Assembly (NCBI RefSeq): GCF_001908725.1
Contig: NZ_CP018725.1
Span: 3,410,001 to 3,474,000, forward strand
Direction of reading: 5' to 3'
Source: Xanthomonas vesicatoria ATCC 35937
Lineage (GTDB): Bacteria; Pseudomonadota; Gammaproteobacteria; Xanthomonadales; Xanthomonadaceae
Length of the DNA stretch: 64,000 bases
Positions within the stretch are counted from its first letter, which is position 1; every line of letters starts with the position of its first letter. The notes under the pieces are model-generated. The model was not told the origin of the DNA, made no database searches, and saw only the letters and a list, made by a program, of their open reading frames with translations. Both the position numbers and the translations under genes were made by a program. Below, piece after piece: positions 39,347-47,843 of this stretch.

Positions 39347-39432
39347 TACAAACGAGGGGTGGCCTGCGCATTCTCGCGGGTCTTCTGCCACCCCGCATAG
39401 CCCCGCGGGCCGCCTAGCGTGGAGAAACGACG

Positions 39433-40548
39433 ATGAGCGCACAACCGAACAGCACTGTAGCCCGCCCTAATTTGGGGATGCAGGTCACCACCTTCGAAAA
39501 TCCGCTGGGAATCGACGGGTTCGAATTCGTCGAATTCGCCGCCCCTGCCGGACAGGCTGCGCAACTGCACGACTATTTCCGCAACATGGGCTTCAGCGCG
39601 GTGCTGCGTCACCGTAGCCGCGCCATTACCGTCTATCGCCAGGGCGGGGTCAATTTCCTGCTCAACGAAGATCCCGATTCGTTCGCTGCCGACTTTGCCG
39701 CCGCGCACGGCCCCTGCGCCTGCGGCTTTGCCATCCGCTTCCGCACCGCGGCCGACACCGTGCTGCAGACGGTGCTGGGCAATGGCGGCGAAGCGGTGCA
39801 AAACAAACCCGAGACGCGCGCGGTGCCGGCACCGGTGGTCAAGGGCATCGGCGATTGCATGCTGTATCTGGTGGATCGCTACGGCGATGCCGGCAGCATC
39901 TACGATGCCGACTTCGAGCCGATCGAAGGCGCCGATCAACACCCGGCCGGCTTCGGCCTGACCTTTATCGACCACCTCACGCACAACCTGTACTTCGGCA
40001 ACATGCAGCGTTGGTCGGACTACTACGAGCGCTTGTTCAACTTCCGCGAGATCCGCTACTTCGACATCAAGGGCGCCAAGACCGGCCTGGTGTCCAAGGC
40101 AATGACCGCCCCGGACGGCATCGTGCGCATTCCGCTCAACGAATCGTCCGACCCCAAGAGCCAGATCAACGAATATCTGGACGCCTACCAGGGCGAAGGC
40201 ATCCAGCACATCGCCTGCTTCACCGACGACATCTACACCAGCGTGGGGAAGATGCGCGCCGCTGGCGTCAGCTTCCTGGATACGCCGGACACCTATTTCG
40301 ACGTGGTGGACCTGCGCATTCCCGACCACGGCGAAGATGTCGAACGCCTGCGCCGCAACAAGATCCTGATCGATGCCGATGTGGACACCAAGCAGCGCAA
40401 GTTGCTGCAGATCTTCACCACCAATTGCATCGGCCCGATCTTCTTCGAGATCATCCAGCGCAAGGGCAATGAGGGATTTGGCGAAGGCAATTTCCAGGCA
40501 CTGTTCGAAAGCATCGAGCGCGATCAGATCAAGCGCGGGGTGCTTTGA
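39433..40548 (+). CDS. hppD: 4-hydroxyphenylpyruvate dioxygenase
   Basis: HppD converts 4-hydroxyphenylpyruvate to homogentisate in tyrosine degradation. The 371-residue chain has two VOC-like halves and the iron ligands in FIDHLTHN (His), GIQHIACFTDDI (His) and GPIFFEIIQRKGNEGFGEGN (Glu), with the C-terminal gate helix LFESIERDQIKRG. The downstream enzyme HmgA lies about 750 bases further on, with a REP-bounded nuclease cassette between. The MarR gene upstream is the likely regulator. Confidence 0.96.
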   Translation: MSAQPNSTVARPNLGMQVTTFENPLGIDGFEFVEFAAPAGQAAQLHDYFRNMGFSAVLRHRSRAITVYRQGGVNFLLNEDPDSFAADFAAAHGPCACGFAIRFRTAADTVLQTVLGNGGEAVQNKPETRAVPAPVVKGIGDCMLYLVDRYGDAGSIYDADFEPIEGADQHPAGFGLTFIDHLTHNLYFGNMQRWSDYYERLFNFREIRYFDIKGAKTGLVSKAMTAPDGIVRIPLNESSDPKSQINEYLDAYQGEGIQHIACFTDDIYTSVGKMRAAGVSFLDTPDTYFDVVDLRIPDHGEDVERLRRNKILIDADVDTKQRKLLQIFTTNCIGPIFFEIIQRKGNEGFGEGNFQALFESIERDQIKRGVL

Positions 40549-40799
40549 GGGCTGGGAGTGGTGATTGGTGAGTCGGGATTGGTTTCAGGCGCCGGTTGAC
40601 ACGTAGTGGCGTGGTATTGCGTGTGATGCCGAACGTCGCAGCCAGAATGCTAGATGTCGCTCGGGATAGATCAGGCAACGACGCAAAAGCAGATGGATCA
40701 CGTATCGATGTAGATCAGGTCGCAGCTCGTAGTCAATCGCCGACGCACTTAGTAACGCAGTTGCCTGACATTACCAAGCAATAAAAACGCACATGCTTA

Positions 40800-40842
40800 A
40801 AGCCCCTCTCCCCACGGGAGAGGGGTTGGGGTGAGGGTACGG
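40800..40842 (+). repeat. REP unit, left border of the DUF559 cassette
   Basis: This 43-bp unit has the hairpin CCTCTCCCCACGGGAGAGG and the tail GGTTGGGGTGAGGGTACGG. It matches the reverse complement of the right unit at 41198-41240 at 42 of 43 positions. It ends seven bases before the DUF559 start codon. Confidence 0.9.
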
Positions 40843-40849
40843 TGGAGCG

Positions 40850-41242
40850 ATGAAGATCAAACCGCCATTGCCCACGGTTGCACTAGCCCACGCACGCGCA
40901 TTGCGTCGCGAGATGACCCACTCAGAGCGCGCACTCTGGCGCTGTCTGCGAAGCAATCAGCTAGAAGGAGTCAAGTTCAGACGTCAGCATCCGATTCCGC
41001 CGTACATCGCAGATTTTTGTTGCATTGAAGCTAAGTTGATTGTTGAACTGGACGGATCGCAGCATCAGGCATCCATCGATCAGGCAAGAACGCGTTGGCT
41101 TCAATCGAAAGGCTGGATCGTGCTGCGCTTCTGGAATAACGATGTGTTGCTTTCGCTGGATGCTGTGGTTGAGGCGATCTTCACGATAGCCGCACCGCCG
41201 TACCCTCACCCCAACCCCTCTCCCGAGGGGAGAGGGGCTTAG
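40850..41242 (+). CDS. DUF559 domain nuclease-like protein within a REP-bounded cassette
   Basis: This 130-residue protein has a Vsr/PD-(D/E)xK-like DUF559 fold: EMTHSERALWRCLRS (Glu26), FRRQHPIPPYIADFCC (Asp55), KLIVELDGSQHQ (Glu67-Asp69 region) and VLRFWNNDVLLSLDAVVEAI. The last 15 residues (PPYPHPNPSPEGRGA) are read from the right-hand REP unit, whose end also supplies the TAG. The start codon follows the left REP by seven bases. The insert thus depends on the REP borders for its ends. DUF559 proteins are assumed nucleases; no activity is shown for this one. Confidence 0.85.
   Translation: MKIKPPLPTVALAHARALRREMTHSERALWRCLRSNQLEGVKFRRQHPIPPYIADFCCIEAKLIVELDGSQHQASIDQARTRWLQSKGWIVLRFWNNDVLLSLDAVVEAIFTIAAPPYPHPNPSPEGRGA
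41198..41240 (-). repeat. REP unit, right border of the DUF559 cassette
   Basis: This 43-bp unit is the inverted partner of the left border, with one mismatch in the hairpin loop region. It encodes the C-terminal tail of the DUF559 protein and its last base is the first base of the TAG stop. In the opposite orientation it resembles the units at 13624 and 35949. Confidence 0.9.
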
Positions 41243-41296
41243 CACCGGCCGTCCTGCGCTCGCTAAGGCGGGACCAAACTTTAAGAGCCCACGTCC

Positions 41297-42610
41297 ATGC
41301 AAGACCAATTTTCCTACATGACCGGTTTCGGCAACGAGTTCGCAACCGAAGCGGTGCCAGGCAGCCTGCCGGTCGGGCAGAACTCGCCGCAGCGCGTCGC
41401 GCACGGGCTGTATGCCGAGCAGTTGTCGGGTACCGCGTTTACCGCACCGCGCGGCGAAAATCGGCGCAGTTGGCTGTACCGCATTCGCCCGGCGGCCGTG
41501 CATGGCAGCTTCTGCTTGATCGAGCAGAAGCAGTTCCACAACGATTTTGGCAGCGGACCGGTGCCGCCGGATCAACTGCGCTGGAGTCCGTTGCCGCTTC
41601 CATCCACCTCCACCGATTTTGTCGATGGCCTGTACACCATGGCCGGCAATGGCGGGCCCGAGGCAATGACCGGGGTGGCGGTGCATCTGTATGCGGCCAA
41701 CGCCTCCATGCACGATCGCTTTTTCTACGATGCCGATGGTGAGTTGTTGCTGGTGCCGCAGCTGGGCCGGCTGCGGGTGCATACCGAGCTCGGCGTGCTG
41801 GAGCTGGAGCCGCAGCAGATCGGGGTGATTCCGCGTGGCGTGCGCTTTCGCGTCGAGTTGCTCGACGGCACCGCGCGCGGCTATGTCTGCGAAAACTTCG
41901 GCGGGTTGCTGCGCCTGCCGGACCTGGGCCCGATCGGTGCGAATGGCCTGGCCAATCCGCGCGACTTCCAGACCCCATGCGCCGCCTTCGAGCAGCGCGA
42001 AGGCGCGTTCGAACTGGTCGCCAAATTTCAGGGGCATCTCTGGCGTGCGGACATCGGTCATTCGCCCTTGGATGTGGTGGCCTGGCACGGCAATTACGCG
42101 CCGTATCGCTACGACCTGCGCCACTTCAACACCATTGGCTCGATCAGTTTCGATCACCCCGATCCGAGCATCTTCACGGTGCTGACCTCGCCCAGCGATA
42201 CGCACGGCACGGCCAATATGGATTTTGCGATCTTCCCGCCCCGCTGGCTGGTGGCGCAGCACACATTTCGCCCGCCGTGGTTTCACCGCAATGTGGCCAG
42301 CGAGTTCATGGGGTTGGTGCATGGCGTATACGACGCCAAGGCCGAAGGCTTCGCGCCGGGCGGTGCGTCACTGCATAACTGCATGAGTGGGCACGGCCCG
42401 GATGCGGCGACCTTCGACAAGGCCTCGCAGGCGGATCTGTCGCGCCCGGATGTCATCGCCGACACCATGGCCTTCATGTTCGAGACCCGTGCGGTGTTGC
42501 GGCCCACCCAGCAGGCGTTACAGGCAACCCATCGACAAGGCGATTACCAGCAGTGCTGGTCCGGCCTACGCGCAGGATTCAAGGCGCCGACGTCTGGCCC
42601 GGCGGATTGA
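41297..42610 (+). CDS. hmgA: Homogentisate 1,2-dioxygenase
   Basis: HmgA opens the ring of homogentisate to maleylacetoacetate. The 437-residue protein begins [20 protein letters not shown], characteristic of the family. The iron ligands are in [16 protein letters not shown] (His, Glu) and [15 protein letters not shown] (His). It completes the first two steps with hppD. The gene starts 54 bases after the DUF559 stop, so the cassette sits in the space between the two catabolic genes. Confidence 0.96.
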   Translation: MQDQFSYMTGFGNEFATEAVPGSLPVGQNSPQRVAHGLYAEQLSGTAFTAPRGENRRSWLYRIRPAAVHGSFCLIEQKQFHNDFGSGPVPPDQLRWSPLPLPSTSTDFVDGLYTMAGNGGPEAMTGVAVHLYAANASMHDRFFYDADGELLLVPQLGRLRVHTELGVLELEPQQIGVIPRGVRFRVELLDGTARGYVCENFGGLLRLPDLGPIGANGLANPRDFQTPCAAFEQREGAFELVAKFQGHLWRADIGHSPLDVVAWHGNYAPYRYDLRHFNTIGSISFDHPDPSIFTVLTSPSDTHGTANMDFAIFPPRWLVAQHTFRPPWFHRNVASEFMGLVHGVYDAKAEGFAPGGASLHNCMSGHGPDAATFDKASQADLSRPDVIADTMAFMFETRAVLRPTQQALQATHRQGDYQQCWSGLRAGFKAPTSGPAD

Positions 42611-42973
42611 GCGCGGGTCGCAAAACCGCTGTGCTCGCCATCAGACGAGTGCAGCTGTTGCTCAATGCGGCATGCACCACGCATCGCCCGCACAGCCGGG
42701 TTCTTAGGGTGCAGCCCACACACTCGACCGCTGCTCGCTAAGGGCTAATAGCCGCCACAAGCAAGCTGATCAAACCGGTGTGTGCTACCGGGCAATGGCG
42801 CGCAATCGATGCGTGAGGTCGGCATGTTGCAAGCGGGCAATGCCGTTCCGTCGCTTCACCGGCACTGACTACTGCTAGCGTGCAATCAACGCAATGGGGG
42901 AGTGGCGTGCTCCCAGCGTGCGGCGACACATCATCGCAGCGACGGACCTGTTGTCGACGCACACCCGCCGGCA
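42611..42973. other. Convergent intergenic region without recognised feature
   Basis: This 363-base gap lies between convergent hmgA and the minus-strand gene at 42974. No hairpin with a T-run, repeat copy or gene was found. Confidence 0.5.
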
Positions 42974-43531
42974 TTACGCAGCCTGCAATGCATCCGGAAG
43001 CAGCTCTTCGATCCGGCTGCGCACCCGCTGCGCATACGACGCCGAGGTGAACTGCGGTAGCTCACGCAGCGCCGCAGTGATGGCGATGCCGATCTCTTCT
43101 TCTGCACGCGCGGCCTGCAACTGCCGGTGCAACACCACCGCCACCGGGTTGCGCTGCAACTGCAGGATGTCGAGCAGGTACAGGCGCGCATTGGTGACAG
43201 CGCGCCGGCGCATGCGTTGCAGATCTTCCTCGGTGGACTCAGCGACTTGCGGTGCCTGGACGGTCGAAGGTGCCGCAGCAATCGGCGCCACCACGCCCAT
43301 GGACGCGGCCGGGCGCGACGCGCCGGCCGCTGCCTCTTCAACATCGGTCAGATATCCCATCGTGCACAGCGTCTGCACCAAGGCGGCTCCGTTCTCCCCC
43401 AGCAGTAGCGCCAGCGCTGCCAGATCGCGCTGCCCATCGGCCAGGATCAACGCACGGCGCTGCAATAACGTCAGTGGACTGCGGTGCGATTGCAGCGCGG
43501 TCAGGGCGAGCTCGGTCTTGCGTGGGGTCAT
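42974..43531 (-). CDS. Hypothetical protein
   Basis: This 185-residue soluble protein is not assigned to a family. It begins MTPRKTELALTALQSHRSPL and continues TLLQRRALILADGQRDLAAL, a helical N-terminal region like a small regulatory domain. A Pro/Ala-rich linker follows, then a helical domain with RMRRRAVTNARLYLLDILQL and YAQRVRSRIEELLPDALQAA. No signal peptide or membrane segment is present. Coding bias is normal for the genus, which supports a real gene. It is divergent from the lipoprotein gene at 43670. Confidence 0.7.
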   Translation of the reverse strand: MTPRKTELALTALQSHRSPLTLLQRRALILADGQRDLAALALLLGENGAALVQTLCTMGYLTDVEEAAAGASRPAASMGVVAPIAAAPSTVQAPQVAESTEEDLQRMRRRAVTNARLYLLDILQLQRNPVAVVLHRQLQAARAEEEIGIAITAALRELPQFTSASYAQRVRSRIEELLPDALQAA

Positions 43532-43669
43532 GGCGGCAGTCCTGCGAAGCCGACAGCGTGACCGCTGCCAATGAAGCGCCGATGACACCAGTGCGACGGC
43601 AGCTGGGCGCCTGCACATCGCCGCGATGCCGGCTGTGTAGGCTGGGCCACGGCATAACGGAGTGCATCG

Positions 43670-44317
43670 ATGACACGCAGACTGCTTGGTTGGACAGGTG
43701 TGGTGCTGGTGCTGGCCGGCTGCCACCGCGGCGACGACGCGCCGGCGGCGCAAGCGCCGGCCGATGCCGCGCATGCCCCGGTGGCGTCTGCCAACGATCA
43801 GCCCGCAGACGCAGTGCCGCCGGCGACCGCCCCGGCCGGCACATTTCCGCCGCATCTGCGTCAGGAGCCCACCACGCTAGCGCGGATGGATGGCTACGGC
43901 GACGTGCGGTTGGGCATGGGCGCCGCACAGGCACGCAAGGCGTGGAGTGGCGATTTGCGTGGCGACGCCGCCAGCGACGGCGGCTGTTACGTGTTGCGGC
44001 CGCAGTGGGCCGGTGACGCGCGTCGATTCGGTTTCATGTTCGAAGGCGATCACCTGGTGCGTTATCAGACCAACGAGCCGAAGGAAATCGCGCCCGGCGG
44101 CGGCAAGGTCGGCATGACGCTGGCGCAGCTGCGCGCGCTGTATCCGGGTGGGTTGGATGCACAACCGCACAAATACCTGCCCGGTGCGCAGACACTGCGC
44201 CATGCCGATGCCGCGGCGCAGTCTGCGCTGGTCTTCGAGACCGATGCCGGCGGCACGGTCAGCAGCTGGCGGGTAGGGCAGCCGCCGCAGGTCGATTATG
44301 TGGAAGGCTGCGGTTGA
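43670..44317 (+). CDS. Hypothetical lipoprotein
   Basis: This 215-residue protein has a lipoprotein signal (VVLVLAGC, Cys18) and an Ala/Pro-rich spacer of about 45 residues. The mature domain from about residue 60 contains GYGDVRLGMGAAQARKAWSG and GGKVGMTLAQLRALYPGGLD, a pattern of repeated 'LGM-x-AQ-xRA' segments seen in small periplasmic lectin-like or inhibitor-like proteins. A C-terminal disulfide may form between CYVLRP and VEGCG. The function is unknown. Confidence 0.75.
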   Translation: MTRRLLGWTGVVLVLAGCHRGDDAPAAQAPADAAHAPVASANDQPADAVPPATAPAGTFPPHLRQEPTTLARMDGYGDVRLGMGAAQARKAWSGDLRGDAASDGGCYVLRPQWAGDARRFGFMFEGDHLVRYQTNEPKEIAPGGGKVGMTLAQLRALYPGGLDAQPHKYLPGAQTLRHADAAAQSALVFETDAGGTVSSWRVGQPPQVDYVEGCG

Positions 44318-44430
44318 GCTAAGCGTCACGTTGAAATGGTGCAAGCATGCCGCCGGAGACGCAGCCGCTGCAGCGCTCCGCGGTGGGATTACGCTGGCGT
44401 CGATTGCGCTGTTGGCATCAGCGTCGCTGC

Positions 44431-44457
44431 AGCAGTGCAGCAGTGCAGCAGTGCAGC
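44431..44457. repeat. Octamer tandem repeat (AGCAGTGC, three units)
   Basis: Three exact AGCAGTGC units and a partial fourth stand in the 389-base gap 44318-44706, before the convergent phaG gene. No gene, terminator or operator was recognised elsewhere in this gap. Confidence 0.75.
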
Positions 44458-44706
44458 CCGTCGCTTGGCGGTGACTTGCGGGGTAAGCCGCCGCCAGGTG
44501 CGGTGGATGAGCGATGTAACCACACGTGGTTGAAATCTAAAGGCGTGCTATCGGCGCAGACGTGCGGACGATTTTTGCGACCGCAGAGGCGCCGCATCGG
44601 ATCCCGACGTAACGCTGTATCCATCGCGGCGCAAGCATCGGTACTACAGCGCTGCGCTGTAGGGTCACCAGATCGGGTGACGCACGTGAATCGGCGCCGC
44701 TTGGAA

Positions 44707-45132
44707 TCAGCGCGGCTGCGATGCAGGTCGCTCATGCTGCTTGGCAGTCTCTGCATTCTCGCCAACATCGCCTTCGGTGGATGGCGAGGGCAGGCCTTCC
44801 TTTTCCATGTTGCCGTGGTTGGGGACTTCCGGGCGGTCTTCCATCATCAGCGACAGCGCGGCCTTGGCCATCATGTGGGCGCTGATCGGCGCGGTGATGA
44901 ACAAGAACACCGTGATCAGTAGCTCGCGCGGCTGCGGATCCACCCCCAGGAACAGGTGATACCCCACCGAGCCCAGCAATACGCAGCCCACTCCCAGCGT
45001 GCTGGCCTTGGTCGGCGCATGCAGCCGCTTGAAGAAGTCCGACAGTTTCACCAGCCCCAACGCACCGATCAGGATGAAAAAGGTGCCGACCAGCAACAAC
45101 GCGCTGAGCAGGTATTCGGTGAGCGCGATCAT
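44707..45132 (-). CDS. phaG: Cation/proton antiporter subunit G
   Basis: This 141-residue subunit has three transmembrane helices (ALLLVGTFFILIGALGLV, LGVGCVLLGSVGYHLFLG and a third near ELLITVFLFITAPISAHMMA) typical of MnhG/PhaG. The C-terminal tail of about 40 residues is charged and longer than usual. The gene overlaps phaF (ATGA) and is the last of the operon phaAB-C-D-E-F-G. Confidence 0.92.
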   Translation of the reverse strand: MIALTEYLLSALLLVGTFFILIGALGLVKLSDFFKRLHAPTKASTLGVGCVLLGSVGYHLFLGVDPQPRELLITVFLFITAPISAHMMAKAALSLMMEDRPEVPNHGNMEKEGLPSPSTEGDVGENAETAKQHERPASQPR

Positions 45133-45413
45133 TCGACGATATCCCGGCGCAGCACGTACTTGCTGAGCACCACGGTGCTACCAAAGCCCAGCATGGCGAT
45201 GACCAGGGCAGCCTCGAAGTAGATCGGCGAATCCAGATACATGCCTAGCAGCATCAGCTCGGCGATGGCGGTGATGGAGAGCGTGTCCAGCGCCAGGATG
45301 CGATCCGGCACGGTGGGCCCGCGCAGCAATCGCCACAGTGACAGCAGCATGGCCAGCGCCACCGCATGCATGCACACCACGATGGTCGTCTCGATGAAGG
45401 TGTGGCCGGTCAT
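45129..45413 (-). CDS. phaF: Cation/proton antiporter subunit F
   Basis: This 94-residue membrane subunit reads MHAVALAMLLSLWRLLRGPT, VPDRILALDTLSITAIAELM and PIYFEAALVIAMLGFGSTVV, the usual three-helix MnhF/PhaF arrangement with the conserved GPxVPDRILALD. It overlaps the genes on both sides by four bases. Confidence 0.92.
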   Translation of the reverse strand: MTGHTFIETTIVVCMHAVALAMLLSLWRLLRGPTVPDRILALDTLSITAIAELMLLGMYLDSPIYFEAALVIAMLGFGSTVVLSKYVLRRDIVE

Positions 45414-45916
45414 GGAAAGATCTCCATCAGTGGCTTCTCATAGCGTGACTTGATCTCGGCGATCAGCGCATCCGGGTCGTCCAGATGCAGCACATGCACG
45501 AGCAGGTACTTGCGGTCGTCCGACAGGGCTGCCGACACGGTGCCTGGGGTCAGCGTGATCATGCTGGTGAGCGCGGCGATCCCGTGGATGTTGGCGATGT
45601 CCAGGGGCACCCAGATGAAGCCTGGATGGATGCGCGATTCCGGGCCAAGCACCTGGATGGCCACCTTGATGTTGGAGCGCACGATATCGCCGGCCGCCAC
45701 CAGCAACATGCGCGGTACCGAGCGTAGCGAGCCGATGCGGGCGAATTCGCGGTCCAGACGCGCGGCGAAGATCGGCACCACCACGCCCAGCAGCGCGCCC
45801 AGCACCCATTGCTGCGGCCCGAAGCTGTCGCTGAGCAGCAGCCAGAACAGAAACACCATCACGCTCAACGGACGTGAGGGAAACAGCCGGCGTTGCCAGG
45901 ACACCTGCGCACTCAT
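45410..45916 (-). CDS. phaE: Cation/proton antiporter subunit E
   Basis: This 168-residue protein has two or three N-terminal helices (FLFWLLLSDSFGPQQWVLGA) and the conserved cytoplasmic half with GFIWVPLDIANIHGIAAL, TSMITLTPGTVSAALSD and LLVHVLHLDDPDALIAEIKS. It matches the MnhE/PhaE family. The gene overlaps phaD and phaF. Confidence 0.92.
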   Translation of the reverse strand: MSAQVSWQRRLFPSRPLSVMVFLFWLLLSDSFGPQQWVLGALLGVVVPIFAARLDREFARIGSLRSVPRMLLVAAGDIVRSNIKVAIQVLGPESRIHPGFIWVPLDIANIHGIAALTSMITLTPGTVSAALSDDRKYLLVHVLHLDDPDALIAEIKSRYEKPLMEIFP

Positions 45917-47472
45917 GGCAGCCTCCGTTGCGGCGTGGTCCCGCGGACCTGGTCCAGATATGCGCCAGGATCGCGCAGCTGCGCGCCGGCTGCATCGGTG
46001 TAGCGCATCAACGGGCCGGCGCCGAGGGTCATCCCCGCCAGGCCGCCCAGCAGGATGACGGTGGCGGCGGTTTCTACCGGACGCATACGCGCGCGCCGCT
46101 GCGGCAGGCGTGCCGGTGCGGCGTCCTCGACTGCGTCTTCCACCGCATCGGGCACCCGCCAGAACAGGCGCACGCCTGCACGCGTCAGGCCGATCACCAC
46201 CAGCAGGCTGCTGCCCAGCACCGCGCTCCATACTGGCGCCACCAGAGCGTCCGGCACATGCTGCAGCAGCGCGGCCTTGGCCAGAAACCCGGATAGCGGC
46301 GGCAGGCCGGCCACGGCGACGGCCGCGATCATGAACATCGTGCCGGGAATTGCGCGCCCGGGCAGCGGGGCGACCACTTCCTTGCGATCGCTGGCGCGAC
46401 CACGGCGGCGACGGATCAAATCCGACACCATGAACAACGCTGCCGCCACGAAGCAGCTATGCGGCAGGTAATACAGGCCAGCGCCCAGTGCGCGCGCATC
46501 GTCGAGCGAAAACGCGATGAACAACGTCGCTGCCGAGAACACCACCAGGTACGAGACCATCACCCGCAGCCGCGAGGCCGCCATTACGCCGAAGGCCGCC
46601 ATCACCAGCGTGCCGATGCCCAACCACAACAATGCATGCCGGCCGAAGCCGTGCAGCATGCCTGCGCCAGCACCGAACCACAGCGAAGACACCCGCAACA
46701 CCGCGTACAGGCCGACCTTGGTCATGATGGCGAACAAGGCCGCCACCGATGCCGGCGCGCGCGAATAGGTCTCCGGCAGCCACAGGTAGAGCGGTAGCAG
46801 CGCGGCCTTGCTGCAGAACACCAGCAGCAACAGACCCAGGGTGGCCTTTGCCAGCGGTACGTCCTGCGCGGGCAATACGGCAATGCGCTGCGAGATCTCG
46901 GCCATGTTGAGTGTGCCGAACAACCCGAACAACAGCCCCAGCGCAATCAAGAATAGCGTCGATGCGCAGACGTTGAACACCACGTAGTGCAGACCGATAC
47001 GCATCTGCAAACCGCGCCCACCACTGAGCAGCAGCCCGTAGGACGCGATCAGCATCACCTCGAAGAATACGAACAGGTTGAAGATGTCGCCGGTCAGGAA
47101 TGCGCCGTTCAACCCCATCAGCTGGAACTGGAACAACGCATGGAAATGCGGCGCGCGCCGATCCCAGCCGGCGCAGGCATGCAGCAGGCAGGCCGCGCCC
47201 AGCACCAGCGTGGTCACCAGCATCCATGCGGCCAGCCGGTCGCCCATCAGCACGATGCCCAGCCGCGACGGCCAGTCGCCGAGCAGATACACCAGCACCT
47301 GGCCGTGCGCGGCACGCGCGAACAGCGCGATCACCGCCACTGCGAGCAGGGCCATGCTGGCCCAGGCCACGGTGCGCTGCACGCGTGGGCCATAACGGCG
47401 ATGTTCCACAAACAACGATGCCGATGCGCCGAGCATCGGAATCAGGATCGGCAGGATCAGCAGATGGGTCAT
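45913..47472 (-). CDS. phaD: Cation/proton antiporter subunit D
   Basis: This 519-residue subunit is related to NuoN/NuoM proton channels. It has about 14 helices, with KATLGLLLLVFCSKAALLPL then WLPETYSRAPASVAALFAIM carrying the conserved Lys of the channel, and YLPHSCFVAAALFMVSDLIR. Within the Pha/Mnh complex it probably moves protons together with subunit A. Confidence 0.93.
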   Translation of the reverse strand: MTHLLILPILIPMLGASASLFVEHRRYGPRVQRTVAWASMALLAVAVIALFARAAHGQVLVYLLGDWPSRLGIVLMGDRLAAWMLVTTLVLGAACLLHACAGWDRRAPHFHALFQFQLMGLNGAFLTGDIFNLFVFFEVMLIASYGLLLSGGRGLQMRIGLHYVVFNVCASTLFLIALGLLFGLFGTLNMAEISQRIAVLPAQDVPLAKATLGLLLLVFCSKAALLPLYLWLPETYSRAPASVAALFAIMTKVGLYAVLRVSSLWFGAGAGMLHGFGRHALLWLGIGTLVMAAFGVMAASRLRVMVSYLVVFSAATLFIAFSLDDARALGAGLYYLPHSCFVAAALFMVSDLIRRRRGRASDRKEVVAPLPGRAIPGTMFMIAAVAVAGLPPLSGFLAKAALLQHVPDALVAPVWSAVLGSSLLVVIGLTRAGVRLFWRVPDAVEDAVEDAAPARLPQRRARMRPVETAATVILLGGLAGMTLGAGPLMRYTDAAGAQLRDPGAYLDQVRGTTPQRRLP

Positions 47473-47843
47473 CGGCGCGCCTCGCGGGTGTCTTCGCCGG
47501 TATCCGCGTCTTCGTGCGCATCCACATGGTCGCTGCCGTTGTCGCTACGGCTGCGGATTGCCAGTACCAGGCTTACCGCGGTCATCGCAAACGCGATCAC
47601 GATCGCGGTCAACACCAACGCCTGTGGCAGCGGGTCGGTGTGCTGGCTCAGGTCTGCGGCGATGCCGTCGCGCAGCACGGGTGGTTGCCCGCTGCGCAGG
47701 CGCCCGCCGGCGAAGATCAGCAGGTTGGTCGCGTACGACAGGAAGGTGAGACCCAGGATCACATCGAAACTGCGCGCACGCAGCAGCAAGTAGATCGCCA
47801 GGGCGGTGAGTACGCCGATCGCGCTTGCCAGTGCCAGTTCCAT
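47469..47843 (-). CDS. phaC: Cation/proton antiporter subunit C
   Basis: This 124-residue protein is NuoK-like with three helices, including AIYLLLRARSFDVILGLTFL then SYATNLLIFAGG, and the conserved Glu/Lys-free pattern of MnhC. The ATG at 47843 shares one base with the phaAB stop (TGATG). A TTG just upstream is not needed. The tail after helix three is charged. Confidence 0.9.
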   Translation of the reverse strand: MELALASAIGVLTALAIYLLLRARSFDVILGLTFLSYATNLLIFAGGRLRSGQPPVLRDGIAADLSQHTDPLPQALVLTAIVIAFAMTAVSLVLAIRSRSDNGSDHVDAHEDADTGEDTREARR

